64,000 bases of DNA from Atherix ibis (GCA_958298945.1 OY282610.1:23584233-23648232); one strand, 5' to 3'; shown: positions 10,666 through 24,308, counted from the stretch's first letter. Numbers and translations: made by a program. Notes: a model not told the origin generated them from the sequence alone.

Positions 10666-13356
10666 AAATAATTTTTGGGACCAAAAAAAAACTTTTACTG
10701 AGAAAAAAGGCCAATTTTTTCCTTAAACGAAAAATATGGTATAATTTTTTCCAACAATAAAGAAAATAAAATTGTTGGCGAAATTTCGCATTCATTTTTA
10801 CAATTAAATCAATCAAAATTGAAGCGTACAATGGAAAAATGAAAGCAAATTCTCCAAAGGACCTTTAATAAATTTAATTGTAATTATTTTTAGATCCCTT
10901 ACGGCATTGAAAATTCCCTTTTTAAATATAAAATTATCATTTCGAATAATGAGAAAACGCCTAAAATTGACTAACCATAACCATCTTCTGTTCTGTATGT
11001 AATTTTTTTTTATCCAACACTAACAACCCTCCTTCTGCCTTCCTTTGGCTTTTAATATTTTCTCAAAACCTTTTATATTTATAGTCGAGAAATGTTAATT
11101 CTTTTTTTCCATAAAAGAATTCATTAAATTTGAGTATGCGGCTAAAATGGAAATAATGAAAATATTTTTATTCGCTAAATTTGGCATGGGATTTTTTTGT
11201 GTTTTTACTTCTTTCTGGTAAATTTTAATTTCCACAAAGTAACCGACATACTCGTAAAAGGAAATTAAAGATAAAAAACAAGAAGAAGAAGTAATGAAAT
11301 TGGGATATAAAAATCCTTGATCATTTAGGCAATTATAATTCAAACATAAATTACAGTCGAAACTCGGTATTACAATATAAGAAACAGAAAACCATAAAAT
11401 GCTAATAGCTTAAGTAGCTGATCGTACCGATGGCCGAGAGATGTGCTAATATCGTAGGGATATGCTGGGCGGAAATAATGAAGAGAAATTGATATTTTCA
11501 CAAAGTCAAAAATTACAACAACAACAACAAAAAAGACCAAAGCCAAAAAATTATAGAAAAAAGTGAACATTTCTCAACGTATCCTTGCAGCCATTTTGCA
11601 TTCTCTTTTTACACCTAATCATATGCCTTTCGAATTAGCCTCGTATTCGTCCTTAATGGCTGTTACCTCTCTTCTTTTTTTTATCCCAACATTAAAATGA
11701 AAGTAGATAATTACAATAAAGGCGAAATTCCGAAAGACTCTTGATTAGCACATACCCTAATTAATATCGCGCCAACACCTGCATTGAAATTCGAATGCTT
11801 CGTAAGCCACACGAAGGATGGAGATTCAATTAATGGCATTAATGCGAAAACGTGTATGGGGTGGATGATGAAAAGGGTTCTTGTGGCGGATTAGGGTAAA
11901 CTCGATTTAGAAAAACAAAACAAAACAAAAATAAAAAAAAACAAACGGGAAAAAGTCAGAACACGAGGGAGAAAAAATGGCGGCATTCCTCTTGTGGTGT
12001 TCGGATAACGATTTGTAGAAGACGCAGCAACGTATGTGAAAGGATAACAAACAATAATGACGCTACGTTCAAAGCATGCATATTTAGGGTTGTATTTTCT
12101 ACCCTTACCTTTCCTGGTTTACTTCTGTTGATTTTGTTGCAAATTGTTCACTTTTGTTTTGTTTAATTTCGAATTTCAAAGTCTTCCTTTCAATTTTAAT
12201 TACAAACGTGAATCCTTTCTTTCGTTTATATGTTTTTTGTTATTATTTTTCGATGAGCATAAAATTTTTAAATAATTTTAAAAATTTAATAACAAATTTG
12301 TTATAATAATAACAATTTTTTTTAGAATGTTTTTCTTTTTCTTTTTTAATTTACTTGCTATTGCAGAGACGGGGGACGATGCATTCTATGGAGCTACCGT
12401 GTTAAAATAATATTGACCTGCTGACGGTTATAGTTCAAAGTGTCTTGATACTCGTAATAGAGAAAAATCAAAATAAAAACGACTCATATTCTTTGTTCCT
12501 TTGGTTCGAAATGTGTGGACGATTCTATTGAATCCCATGCGGCCAAAACCAAATCCGTTCGTTGTGCAGTCACCTCCAAAACCAGAAACAAAGCCCATAA
12601 AGTTTTCATCAATTTCGAATTTTTGCATATTTCCATCCGTCAATTATGAATACTGCGACTAAATGGATGGATTTGTAGATGGTTTCCCCTACCAGTATCC
12701 ATGCACAAACGTACAGACCTGCAGAGCCCCACTTCAATTGGTTGGGCAGCGAATGGATTGGCCTTTTCTCTTGTTTGGAGTTATGATAGGCGAATGGAAA
12801 ATGTCGATATTTGGTGGCATGACGATGGTCAATAGACGAGCAAATAAATTATGACCACTTCCCGTGCAAGTTTGTGAACTACCATCGCATTAGGGTGTAA
12901 GGCGTATTGATTTCTGGTGGCCAGGAGTCGCGCTTTCATCTAATTTGATGACACTGTGACTAATATGGAATCGCTACGGCTGAATGGCCCCACCACATGA
13001 CGTATTATAATTCCATTCTATTCTGTCATCATGACATTTTCCTCAATATCCATCTATGTACCATCAGAAAATTTGATATTATTTACTTTATTGTTCGTTA
13101 TTTTTGTTGTTGCGAATTTCATTTTTCTTGGAGATTAAACATCATTTGTAGAGCTCGATGATTGCAAATTTCATTATTAGTTGAAGTTTCAACATTTTGC
13201 TCAGATATCCTCTTATGTCCTGCCATATTCTGTATTTTGTCCGTTTAGCATATTTGTCACTTATTGATCAATTAGCATAGAGAGCTTTTTTTTCTGCCTT
13301 GGCCTGTTCATTGAATCTTGAGTGAGATTATCTATTTTCTTTTGACAGTAAATAAT
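10666..13356. other. Non-coding stretch, nothing recognised
   Basis: AT-rich sequence with short frames only. The portion 12430-13000 is somewhat less AT-rich and has small open frames on both strands, but no motif that I can assign to a family and no convincing exon structure. Confidence 0.5.
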
Positions 13357-14400
13357 TTCAATTGACGACGATATAGAATTTAACTCTTTTTCTTTATTCA
13401 TTTAAAAAAAAAATTTATTGTACTCATTTGAATCGCATACATAGCGGAATTAGTATAAGTTTCATACCAAACTGTAAACGAATGTGCTTTAGCCCATTTG
13501 GGACAAGCCATTTTTGGTTACATGGTTAAGGGCTCGATTAGTTAAAATTCTTTAAGCTATAAGCCACTTATCCCCGAAGAGCCCCCACTTCTAGCTCTTC
13601 TCATTCCCTTCAAATACTTCTGAAGGTCTATAATCATTCCAATGGACTGACAAGCCTTAGGTTGGATGAACGCGCGTAACTCTGCACAGATTCTTTTGTA
13701 TTAGTCGATTTTAGATAATTGATTTATTCCATAAAGGATACCCTTTCGTTACAATGGGTATCCTGTATAAAAAAAAGAATTATTTTCAATGAACTTGTCT
13801 TATAGGATGGACTTGATATTAATTCATTTTATTGCAAAGATGGTTATTTCGATTTACGACGATATAGAATTTAACTATTCTTCTTTATTCATTTAAAAAA
13901 AAAATTATTGTACTCATTTGAATCGCATATATTGCGGAATTAGTATAAGTTTCATACCGAACTGTAAACGAATGTGCTTTAGCCCATTTGGGACAAGCCA
14001 TTTTTGGTTACATGGTTAAGGGCTCGATTAGTAAAAGTTCTTTAAACTATGAGCCACTTATCCCCGAAGAGCCCCCAATTCTAGCTCTTGTCATTCCCTT
14101 CAAATCGATGTCCTCCTTCTGAGGGTCAATAATCATTCCAATGGACTGACAAGCATTAGGTTGGATGGAAGCTCGTAAGTCTGCACAGACTCTTTTGTAC
14201 TAGTCTGTGCAGAGTTACGAGGTATCCTTTATGGAATAAAGCAATTATCAATTTTTGATAATTGCTTTATTCCATAAAGGGCACCCTTCCATTACAATGG
14301 GTATCCCTTTTACAAAAAAAAAATTATTTTCAATAACTAGTCTTATAGGATGGACTTGGTATTAATACATGTTATTGCAAAGATGGTATTTTTGTCAATT
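13357..14400. repeat. 491-bp tandem duplication
   Basis: The anchor ACGACGATATAG occurs at 13365 and 13856, a period of 491 bp. Both copies run in parallel through CATTTGAATCGCATA, AGCCCATTTGGGACAAGCCA, TTAAGGGCTCGATTAG, CTTATCCCCGAAGAGCCCCC and CTTATAGGATGGACTTG. Divergence is a few percent by eye. The second copy is longer mainly because of an extra inverted segment of about 55 bp at 14201-14255. No coding capacity is recognised in either copy. Confidence 0.9.
14172..14280. repeat. Double palindrome in second duplicate
   Basis: Two adjacent inverted repeats. Arms 14172-14190 and 14203-14221 match over 19 bp with one mismatch. Arms 14226-14250 and 14256-14280 match perfectly over 25 bp with a 5-nt loop. 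The first duplicate at 13670-13760 has only one orientation of each arm, so the second arms are a later inverted insertion. Confidence 0.9.
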
Positions 14401-16333
14401 TTGCAATATTTTCCTTCTTTTTTTAAAAAACACAATATCAATTTTATTTACATTTACATTCAATTATCCTTATAAGTCTATTATGATGCTATTGCATAGC
14501 ACCTCAACTAATACGAATCTAAGCGGAAATTGAACTTTTATTTAAGAAAATCCAAAACTGTAATTAATTTCTTATCCAATAAGCTTGGAATTTCTATCAA
14601 TTTTATCTCCCTTCATTATTAAGAACAAAAATTATGTACACAGATCCTTTTAAAAGGGTTGATCCCTTTCGGTTTTAGTCACAACAGTATACCAAATATC
14701 CCATAATATATAGTTTCAATTTTTGTAAAAGTCTGAAAATGTTCTCTTTTCAATATTCTCTTCAATAAAACACACCCCCAAAAAAAAAACAAGGACATTC
14801 TACATTATTAGGAAGGTTATGTTGAAAATCGGAATGGTGCAATGTATTTTCTAAAGAAGTAAAAATTATAATCGAATTTAAATAAATTTAAAATTATTCC
14901 TTGTTTGTTGTTGCTGCCGTTTTGTACTCGTATAAAAATTTGTAATTTTTTAATTCCATTTTTGTGTTACCGAATCGAAATGAGAGAAGTCCCTGAGCCA
15001 AATTAAGGAAAGAATTGAATTAAAAACGTTAATGTAAAAGTGTCCGTATCTTAAAGGATACAAAATCATGTTTGATGATAGCAATTTTTTTTAAATGTAT
15101 GTGCATACGGGTTGACAGGGCGAAGGAGGTCTTGTATGTGGTTATTAAAAAAATTTTAAGGATTATTATTTTATGATCGTTTGAAAAGTAAACTTCCCTC
15201 TTTAGATAATTAACTCTTCATTGATATGCTCACCTATAGTTTGTGTGTGTACCAAGTTTAAGTTTCTTTTCAATCAGATTCTGTTTGGCAAGTTAACTTT
15301 ATGGATTCCTTATTATTCTTTCGGATTTTTTTTTTAATATTTCTCTAACATTTCCTACAATTCTTCCTACATATAATCTTCTTTTATTCCCTGTTTTTTT
15401 CTTCTTGTTATTGTGTTTTCTACTTCTTATACTTTTTTTATATACAAACTAAAAAAAAATATTTCTCTAATATAATTTTTATTTCCCTTTTATACTTACA
15501 AATATCGTGAGCATATTTTGTTTAGTCCTGTTCGTCCTTAGGACCAGGAAAATGTTCCTTTTCTTTTTTTTGCCTCCGTTTGATAAAAACATTACTGACC
15601 ATCCAATACCGAAATAATCGTATCCGAACACTGTTCGTATGCTCAGATAGAATGCTAATGAGTCTCTTGAGAAAAGACTTTTTGTATAAGCAAAGGCCAA
15701 ATAATATGGAAAATGGTTGCATATTCTTGGCATGAAAATCAACTCATAGAGTCGAAATAAAGAGCGCCCATATTGCCAATATTACATACTCGTACACGTA
15801 TATGCGATCGTGTTGTACTCATACCTTGCCATGTGATGCTGGTAGAGTTTACTATTTTGTATTTACTAAAAACTTCGACAATATTCCGATACCAAGTATT
15901 ATTTAATTCCGTTTGATGCGATTTGCGCCTCCTCTCACTCCGTCCCAATGAATACGATTCTCGTTTTAGTTTAATAAAATTGTCTCTTATTTAAAGAATT
16001 TCGATTGTAAATATATAAAAAAAAAGAGGAAAATACAAATATCTTTTTAAGGATTGTCATCTAGACAAGAAATGGAAAAATAAATGTAAACAATTCAAAA
16101 AGTATTTTGACTATCCTTAAAAGGCATATTCTCTCTAGTCACTAAGAATACTAAAAACCTTTCTGTTATTGTAACTTTATGGATCCCTTTTCTGTGTACT
16201 TTAAAAGTGATGCTTTAACTTAACAGACAAAAAAAAAAAAAATAAGAATCACTAAAAATAAAACGATTTACTTGGATTAAAGACTACATTTCCAACTAAT
16301 CATTATCCTTTTAATTTGATCATGTTTTTCTAA
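14401..16333. other. Non-coding stretch, nothing recognised
   Basis: AT-rich, with A/T homopolymers and short overlapping frames on the minus strand near 15480-15950 that resemble no known protein. Confidence 0.55.
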
Positions 16334-17060
16334 TGGGGTGGTTTATCAGTGAGAGGTTCGGTGTTAGAGTTTTGCGCAGTTTTTTACTATTTTAAGTCAT
16401 TTAATTATGAAATTGTTTTTAGGAATTGAAGAAAAAAATGTTTAATAGCCAGAAAAAAATAGAAAAATAACTACTTAACACAATGCCATATGGTGGTGTG
16501 ATTTTTCATAGGACATCTAATAAATACATTGCCATCTGGTGGTGTAATTTTGCATATGTTCAACAAACCACACTACTCCATATTTTGGTACAAGTCGACA
16601 TATAATTTCTACTGAAAACAATGCCATCTGGTGATGTGATTTTGCATATGACATCTAGCCACCGTATTGCCATCTATTGGTGTAATTATGCTTATAATTT
16701 TTACTGACTATATTGACATCTGCTGTAGCAATTTTGCATATGATAACCATTAAAGATATTGCCATCTGCTGGCATAATTTCGCATATGAGTTCAACCAAC
16801 CATATTGCACCATCTCGTTTTAGCCCCCGGGAGGAGAAGGGGGGAATGATAGTAAGAGGTTAGGTGTAAGAGTCTTGCGTAATTTTTTACTATTTTAAGT
16901 CGTTCAATTATTAAATTATTCTTAAAAATTGAAAACAAATGTTTCAGATCCAAAAAAAAAAAAAAATAGAAAAATAATTACTGAAGACAATGCCATCTGC
17001 TGGTGCAATTTCGCATAAGATATCTACTGACTACTATTGCCATCTGCTGGTAATTATTGG
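16334..17060. repeat. 46-bp satellite array A with CTCF-like core, two higher-order copies
   Basis: Cores of the type TGCCATCTGCTGGTG recur near 16482, 16528, 16620, 16667, 16712, 16758, 16989 and 17036, about 46 bp apart, alternating with GCATATGA-type phrases. A lead-in of about 150 bp (from GAGAGGTTCGGTGTTAGAGT) at 16334-16485 is repeated at 16833-16990, so the array has a higher-order period of about 500 bp. The same monomer forms a second array at 22255-22975. The reverse complement of the core, CCAGCAGATGGCA, fits the CTCF consensus CCASYAGRKGGCR. Confidence 0.88.
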
Positions 17061-20045
17061 AGCTTTTGTAATTGTTGGTCGTCTGGTATTTTTTTATTAA
17101 AATTTTAACTATGCCCTTGGAAGGGTGATGAGCTTTTTATTCACTTATAAAAAGGATATTCCCGAATGTGTAACAAATCCATTAATGAACGAGGACCAAT
17201 TTTAAGAATAAGTCATTTTTCATGGCATAATTTGCTTAAAAGTGAACTGAGTCATTATGAAATCGATGCTGAACTGAACCCCAAAAGCCGTAAATAGACG
17301 TTTTTGGAGGCATTTTTTTTCCACACATTACCAAAAAGTTATTGGTGGGAAAAATTAGTGTACCCAATAAGCCTATATCTTTCTTCTTCTCCGCCATCAT
17401 TTTTCTGTTTTGAATACATTTCCAATTCTTTCAATTGTATTAAAATCGGAAATACTCTTTCTCTGCTATACATAAATTGATAATAAAATGTAATTGACTG
17501 TGAAAAGCTTTCTTTTCGTATTCATATCTAAGCGTCAAAAGAATTTAGGCCGATTTTCATCTTCTAATTATTCTTCCAGAACCGTCACTTAAATTTGACT
17601 CAGTTAACTAAGCATAATTGACTATCAACAGTTTACCTTTCGAATTCCCCTTTAAACGTCAAAAGAACTAATTCCGATTTGCATTGAATTTTATCGATGA
17701 AAGGATCACATCAAAATTCACTAACACCGATGATTTGGCAAAACTTATTTGACTGTTGAAAAGCTCCTTTAGACACGTGCAAGCGGACATTTGGTTTTGT
17801 CATGCTGATGACGTCTTTAATGGCAGTACTAGTTTTCGTTATTCTTGCATGCTTGTGGTAGCTTTTAAGACGTGAACTTTCTTTTTTGGATTATTCCCCT
17901 TTGACATCTCCCTTCCCCTCCCCCACCCTCTCAGACATGTCCTCTTGACAGGATGTAAAAGGGGCCAATCACAAAGAGAAAAGCAAAAATCGAAAAACTC
18001 TTGCTCAACTTATGGATTTTTATATGCGACAACATGTCAAAAACTATAAGCGAAAAAATGAAAGAAATGATATATTATGAAAAATTATTACTTATTGAGG
18101 ATATTTTCTTATAAACTTGTAATAACACCGTAAATCAAGTTCACTTTTACCAATACCTTCCGTTCAGAATGATGCCGAACGTGGGAGTGAATATTCCAAG
18201 GAACAAACATGAAACTTTCTTTATTCAAACTTATTGGAATATTTGGAAATACCCTTAAGAGAAGAAGTATATGACGTGTACTAATCCGAATAGGCGATAA
18301 GAACTAATTACATTGAGGACTTGTTCCATAGAATCAATTTTGCTAGCAGGGATGAAAATGGCGTCCAGGACGACTTAAACTGAAAGTTTGTCATTTCTAT
18401 TCGGGTTTTTTTTTTACATAAAACTTATGCATTCATTTAGTTTTTTTTTCTTTTAATTTCCCATCTAATCTATATCCTTTCAAATAGAATTAATAGTCAA
18501 AAGTGTGGGATAGAATCACAAATACTTTAACTTATAACTGCTGCCAATTCTTATAGTAAATAAAAAGACTCCTTTAAATTATTGACTCAAAATATCCTTT
18601 TCCTATCTCGCCCCTACTTCTATGCGAAATTGATCATGTCCTCAGGAGTTTATTTTAAAAACAACAACACAATATAGATAAAGAGAAGCACACTACTGGA
18701 CACAAAACAAAACTTACATTCGACCCCATATTTTATATACAAAAACGGAATAATAATAAAAGGATATCTGTTGGCATATTTTCCCTTGTTTGGTATTGTA
18801 TTGTTCCGAAATTTAATCCTTTTTCAATACTAAACTGACCCCATCAGTGGTAGTAATAATCATAATCATAAAAGTTATCATAATAATTATGTGGGTGGTA
18901 TTGTGGATAAATCTGAAACAAAACAAATCACTTCAATTGACGCCATTTCCGAAAAGGATATTTAGAATATTTACGACTCTTTATTGCCATTTTCTGATAA
19001 GATTTTCTTTTTGCCTGTTTCTAAGTATTTTTGTTGTCTTTTTTTTTCGTCCGCCCTCCCATTGAAAATATTTGAATTTTTCTAAATTTACTGTGTTGTT
19101 TTTTTTTCTTCAATAATATTTACTTTAAGAGATAAATAAATTCACAATACCGAATAGAGAAGAAATGAACTTCGAACCGGAAGGTAACTGGAAAGGATCT
19201 CTGCAAATGCGGATGAAATAAATTAATGAAGAAATGAGAAGAATTTTCGAAATATTGTACAAAATAAATAATAATAAAAAAAAATACATAACAAGACTGA
19301 TACTAGAGAAGAGAAACTCGAAAATGAAAATCTCCACTCAGTATAAACTGGACTCATAAGGACGATTATCGGAGAAACTTCTGACAGAAGCTATTAATTA
19401 CGCCATTGTAATCAATCATAATTTTTCATGAATGTTGTTTTCTTCCTTTTTGTTTTCTCTTCATTCTATTTATTCAATCCACTTAATATCCTTGAATCAA
19501 ATATGACCAAATAATATGAATACTCGCGTTAAACGAAAAAAAAACGATATTCTAGGGCAATGATCACGAAAAGGGTTCGACTGACGGTAGAAAAATTCGA
19601 ATGACTAACAAATAGAGTCGTGTCCTGTTATCATAATGACAATGAAAAATTAAAGATATAATTAATAATAAAGAAAACGACTTTAGGAAAATTTAGAAAA
19701 TTCCGTACTTTTAACGGAGGTAGATTGGATAGGTAAAATAATATTTAATGGGAAGAGGATTGATTTGCAGAGTACACTCTTAATTAATAGTGATTTAATT
19801 TATGTTTTGTATAGAAAGTGTTCAATTCTCGCTGATTTTTTCTTATTTTTGTTTTCGTAAAATATTTTTTTTGATTTCTGATGAACACATTTCCTTATGA
19901 ATAATATTTTAAAAACTTTTGGTATAATTTAAGATTAGAGGTAAAACATTTGAAGCGCACAGACAGAAATAGTTATCTTTTTTGGACATATGTCCCAACA
20001 ATTGATTTTGGTTTTGGCGCAAATATCTTAACAATTTGTTTCAAT
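17061..20045. other. Non-coding stretch, nothing recognised
   Basis: AT-rich, apparently single-copy sequence with no recognised domain, RNA gene or array. A small frame near 18847 begins in an ATC/ATA-rich run and is not credible as a gene. Confidence 0.55.
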
Positions 20046-20820
20046 TTTGAGTCAAACGTCCCGAAAATGTTTGATTCATTTGGGATAAATATCCAAAAAA
20101 TTTGGGACAAGTGTTCTAAAATAATCTGGGACAAATGTCCTAAAGTAATTTGGTATAAATGTCCTATAGTTATTTTGGGATAAATGTCCTAAAGTAGTTA
20201 GGGACAAGCGTTCAAATATAATTTGGGACAAATTTCCTAAAAAATTGTGGGATAAATTTTCCAAAATAATTTGTGACAAATGTTCTAAAATAATTTGGGA
20301 GAAATATCCAAAAATTATTTTAGACAAATCTCCTAAAATAATTTGGAACAAATGTCCTAAAATAATTTGAGAAAAATGTTCTTAAATAATTTGGGACAAA
20401 TGTTCTAACATAATCTGGGACCAATGTCCTAAAGTAATTTGGGACAAATGTCCTTAAGTAATTTGGGATAAATGTTCGGAAAATCAAGGACAAATGTCCC
20501 AAAAAAATTTGGGCCAAGTATTAAAAAATAATTTGGACCGAATGTACTAAAATAATTTGGGGAAAATGTTCTAAACTACAAAAGTAATTTGGGACAAATA
20601 TCCTAAAGTAATTTGGGACCAATATCTGAAAAATTTGGGACAATTTTCCTAAAATAATGTGGGAGAAATATCCTAAAACAATGTGGGATAATTGTCCTAA
20701 AATAATGTGGGACAAATGCCATTAAAAAATTTGGGACAAATGTCCTAAAATAAAATTGAGACAAGCATCCTAAAATAATTTGGGAGAAATATGCCAAAAC
20801 AATTTAAGATGAATTTCCCA
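20046..20820. repeat. 24-bp minisatellite array A
   Basis: About 30 copies of a unit close to ATTTGGGACAAATGTCCTAA plus AATA/AGTA, spaced about 24-25 bp. Because 24 is a multiple of three, long minus-strand frames with an eight-residue period (NYFRTFVP or IILGHLSQ types) arise. These are artefacts of the repeat. The unit contains the imperfect palindrome GGGACAAATGTCC. A related array lies at 24309-24736. Confidence 0.92.
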
Positions 20821-22254
20821 AAAATGATTAAAACAGATTTGTTTGCATTTTCTTACTCACATGAAAAGCTGTCGCAATCATATAACCTCGTAGCTAGCAT
20901 AAATGGCACGTATCAAAAGGTTTAACTTCTTTTAGTTTGAAAATTTTCATAAATGCTACAGAAAATGCACCGTAGAAACTTTGTCCCAAATTCGACGATG
21001 TTGATATGATGCCAACGATCGTCACTTTTTGAAACTTCTACCATTATTTATTCATTATTTATGCTTGCCAATTAATGAAAATTCAATGAATACTCTTTTT
21101 AAAAAAAAAAATGTATTTTATAAACTTCTCTTTAAATAAATAACAATTAAATAAAACTAAAACAATAAATACTTTTTTTAATTTATATATTGACTACCAG
21201 TTTTGAGTTATTCATTCGCTTAAAATAGAAAATTTTTACATTGGAAAATAACGGTTCGAAAAAAAAAACAAATGAAAATGAAAAGCTCTTTTTAAATAAT
21301 TCCAATTAAAAATGGAAATGTGATTGAACTCAGAAGTTTATTTTTTCACAAGACGGAAATCTCTATTTCCGAATTAAATGGGCCACAAAATTAATGTGCT
21401 CGAAAAAATCTAAATCAAAATATTTTTAACAAAAAAGAAAAAGTGAGAACAAAACCCAATTTAATTTTTGGGCAATTTGTGTTAAATTTTATAGCGTTAA
21501 CATCTTAAAAAAAGAATTTTCTATCATTTTTTTCCAAATTTTCTTATTTGTTGATAGCTAGTCACTCTCAAAAAAAAAACTGACAATAAAATTTTATCTA
21601 CAAAAAAAATTGTTTTTTAAGAAAATATTTCAAGTTTTGCAATCGATTGTCAACTCTTAATCATAGAAGCAATAAGAATAAAAAAACTAAATTAATTGGC
21701 AAATTTTCATGTAATTGTGAGAATATCAATTTTCTTACGAAATGAAAATAAAAAACAACATCGCTGACAGCGAAAGGAAAAACAAACATTTTAAAAATAA
21801 ACATGGCGAATAGAATTAAAATTATTTATTAAAAAGAAAGAAAAAATAACTAATTTTATAAATAGATTCATATAATAAGATGTGTGACGCATTTTATTTT
21901 AGCTGGCAAATAAAATTGAAAATTTCAAAGGTAAACCAATCTATTTGTGGAAAGAATGGAAAATAATATTTATTCTCTATTTCAAATGCTAAACGTTAAC
22001 AGGCCGTTGTTAGGATCTTCAACAAAAAAGGTCTTGGGCGTTGTTATCCTACACTTTTGTTATCTATTTTCATATTTGAAATAAAAAGGGATGCGAAATG
22101 TTATTTGCAAAAATATTTATTCGTTCATTTTCGTATTAAAAATTGTTTAAATAATTGCCCAACAATATTGAGGTCATTTTTTTAAGTTGTTTATTTGTGA
22201 AATTTCTTTGAGAATTAATAAAAAAAATTATTTAAGAACCAAAAAAAATAACTA
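20821..22254. other. AT-rich non-coding stretch
   Basis: A/T-rich sequence with no gene, RNA or array recognised. Confidence 0.55.
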
Positions 22255-22975
22255 CTGAACACTGCCATCTACCGGTTAAATTTGGCATATGATATCTAAT
22301 CACCATATTGCCATCTGTTGGTGCAATTCGGGTAATAGTTCTTACTGAACAAATTGCCATCTGTCGTTGTTATTTTTCAATGCGGTACGAGCTATTTACC
22401 ACATTGCCACCTGTTGGTGTCAATTCGCATATGATAACTACTGCACACTATGTCATCTGTTGTGCATTCGTCTAATAATTTCTACTGAACACAATACCAT
22501 TTGCTGGTATAATTTCGCATATCATCTTTAATGAATAGATTGCCATCTGTTGGTACAATTTTGATTATTATTCCTGATGAACATTATGCCATCTGGTGGT
22601 TTAATTTCGTATGTGATATTTGATGAATAAAATGCCTTCTTCAGGTGCAATTTCGCATATGATATCTACTAACCAAACTGCCACCTTCAGGTATAATTTC
22701 ACATATGATATTTGATGAATACAATGCCATCTGCTGGTGCAAATGGGCTTATAATTTCTACTGAACACAATACCATCTGCTGGTATAATTTCTTATATGA
22801 TATTTGATGAATAAAATATCTTCGTCAGGTGCGATTTCGCATATGATATCTACTACCCAAACTGACACTTTCAGGTGTAATTTCGCATATGATATTTGAT
22901 AAATAAAATTCCATCTGCTGGTGCTATTTCGCATATGAGAACTACTAACCACACTGCCATCTGCTGGTGTTATAT
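22255..22975. repeat. 46-bp satellite array B with CTCF-like core
   Basis: Sixteen cores start near 22263, 22309, 22355, 22404, 22450, 22495, 22541, 22588, 22633, 22680, 22725, 22771, 22810, 22862, 22910 and 22956, a period of about 46 bp. All are in the same orientation. The best copies read TGCCATCTGCTGGTG; weaker ones read TGCC(T/A)(T/C)CTTCAGGTG. Between cores is AATTTCGCATATGATATCTA. The lead-in at 22225-22260 (runs of A then AACTACTGAACAC) resembles that of array A. A 64-codon minus-strand frame across it is spurious. Confidence 0.92.
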
Positions 22976-24136
22976 GATAACTTATCCGGTATTCTTTATT
23001 TCATTTGAAAACGAGAATATCTGAAATTGTATTTTCGATAAATAATTTTCTAAACTAAGTATTCTAATTTTTCTTAAAAAATTAAGAAAGTTTTAAGTAT
23101 TTTTTTTTGTGAACAAACTAAGACGAACAAACTAAGACAGCACCAAATGAATTCTTTTCATTTATTCCCAAGATTATTTGAATATTTGTATACATTTTGT
23201 GCATGATTGTTATCAGCAGCTCTTATATCTGAGAGTAATTTTTAGTCGTATCGTATTTTTGGCTTACAAAATTTGTTAATTCAAAAATTGTTATCATTTT
23301 TCATGCAAGCCCAACTACCTCATCATTTATGTAAACGCTACCGTAAAGAAAATAAATAAGTCGCGAATTTACCTTTCGATTTAAGAGAAAAATAAAAACG
23401 AAAAACCATAAATAAGATTGTATAAAATTTATTGTCATTTCTTTAAAAACTCTTGAAAAAAAGGATGCTCAGTCAACTTTACTGTCCCAGCAAATAAAAA
23501 CAAAACAAAAAGAAAATTGGAAGAAACAATTTTCATAAATAAAAGGAAAATTCCATCTGATATTTATCGGTGTTTTTGTTAGACTTTTTACTGTTTTCTT
23601 TTCATCCTTTTTTATTCATTTTATTTCTCTCTTATAATATTTAACGTAAATTGTGCACATACACAACGTACACAACCAAATAATAATTTTTTTATTTTAT
23701 TTAAAATAAAACTGAAGAAAAAGTTTTTCCAGTTTGAAGACGAGAATACTCATCTACACTCACTCAGGTGGGATAGGCTGAAGAGGAGTTTTTATTTATT
23801 CATACATGTGTGAGTGTTCGTCTGTTGGGCTGTGTCTACAAACAATTTCGTATTGATTATTTTTTTTTCTCTCTAAAAGTAAATAAACGCAAATCGAACA
23901 GAAGAAAATTTATTTGTCCAGGAAAAAAAGGCGCTTTCAAATTTTATTAGGCAAAAACGAAAGGAATATTTTCCACACGGTTTTTGTTATCTGTCAGTTT
24001 GGTTTGGTTGACATTGCGACAGATACATGCCGACAGTGTGTCTGCGTTCACACAAAAAACGAACACAATGCCATCTATTGTAGGGTTTTGGAAATGATTT
24101 TCTTGTGGATTTTTTGTTGTTGTATTTTTTCTTGTT
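22976..24136. other. AT-rich non-coding stretch
   Basis: No gene recognised. One solitary match to the 46-bp core (TGCCATCTATTGTAGG) lies at about 24069. Confidence 0.5.
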
Positions 24137-24308
24137 TTGAATATTTTCCTTCTGATATATTTTCCTTTTAAATTTGGTCTTCTCTATTTGTTTTTTTTTT
24201 TTTAGTTTCATTCAATGATATTTATTCTTGTTTCGTATTTGGCTTTTCGTCTATATTCTCTTTTCGCATTGAACTCTTAATCGGCGCTAGCACTTAATAT
24301 GAAAAGCC
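24137..24308. repeat. Direct repeat, left copy, flanking the 24-bp array
   Basis: About 170 bp from GAATATTTTCCTTCT to TAATATGAAAAGCC, repeated in the same orientation at 24737-24905 on the other side of the array, with about 10% differences by eye. It includes TTTTCGCATTGAACTCTTAA and AATCGGCG(C/T)TAGCA in both copies. Confidence 0.9.

Noticed and set aside
17770..17860. CHADD-like codons suggesting an RT catalytic box
   Set aside because: No neighbouring RT motif is found in any frame on either side; four residues can occur by chance.
20076..20797. Minus-strand frames with NYFRTFVP / IILGHLSQ repeats
   Set aside because: They are by-products of the 24-bp minisatellite, whose period is a multiple of three.
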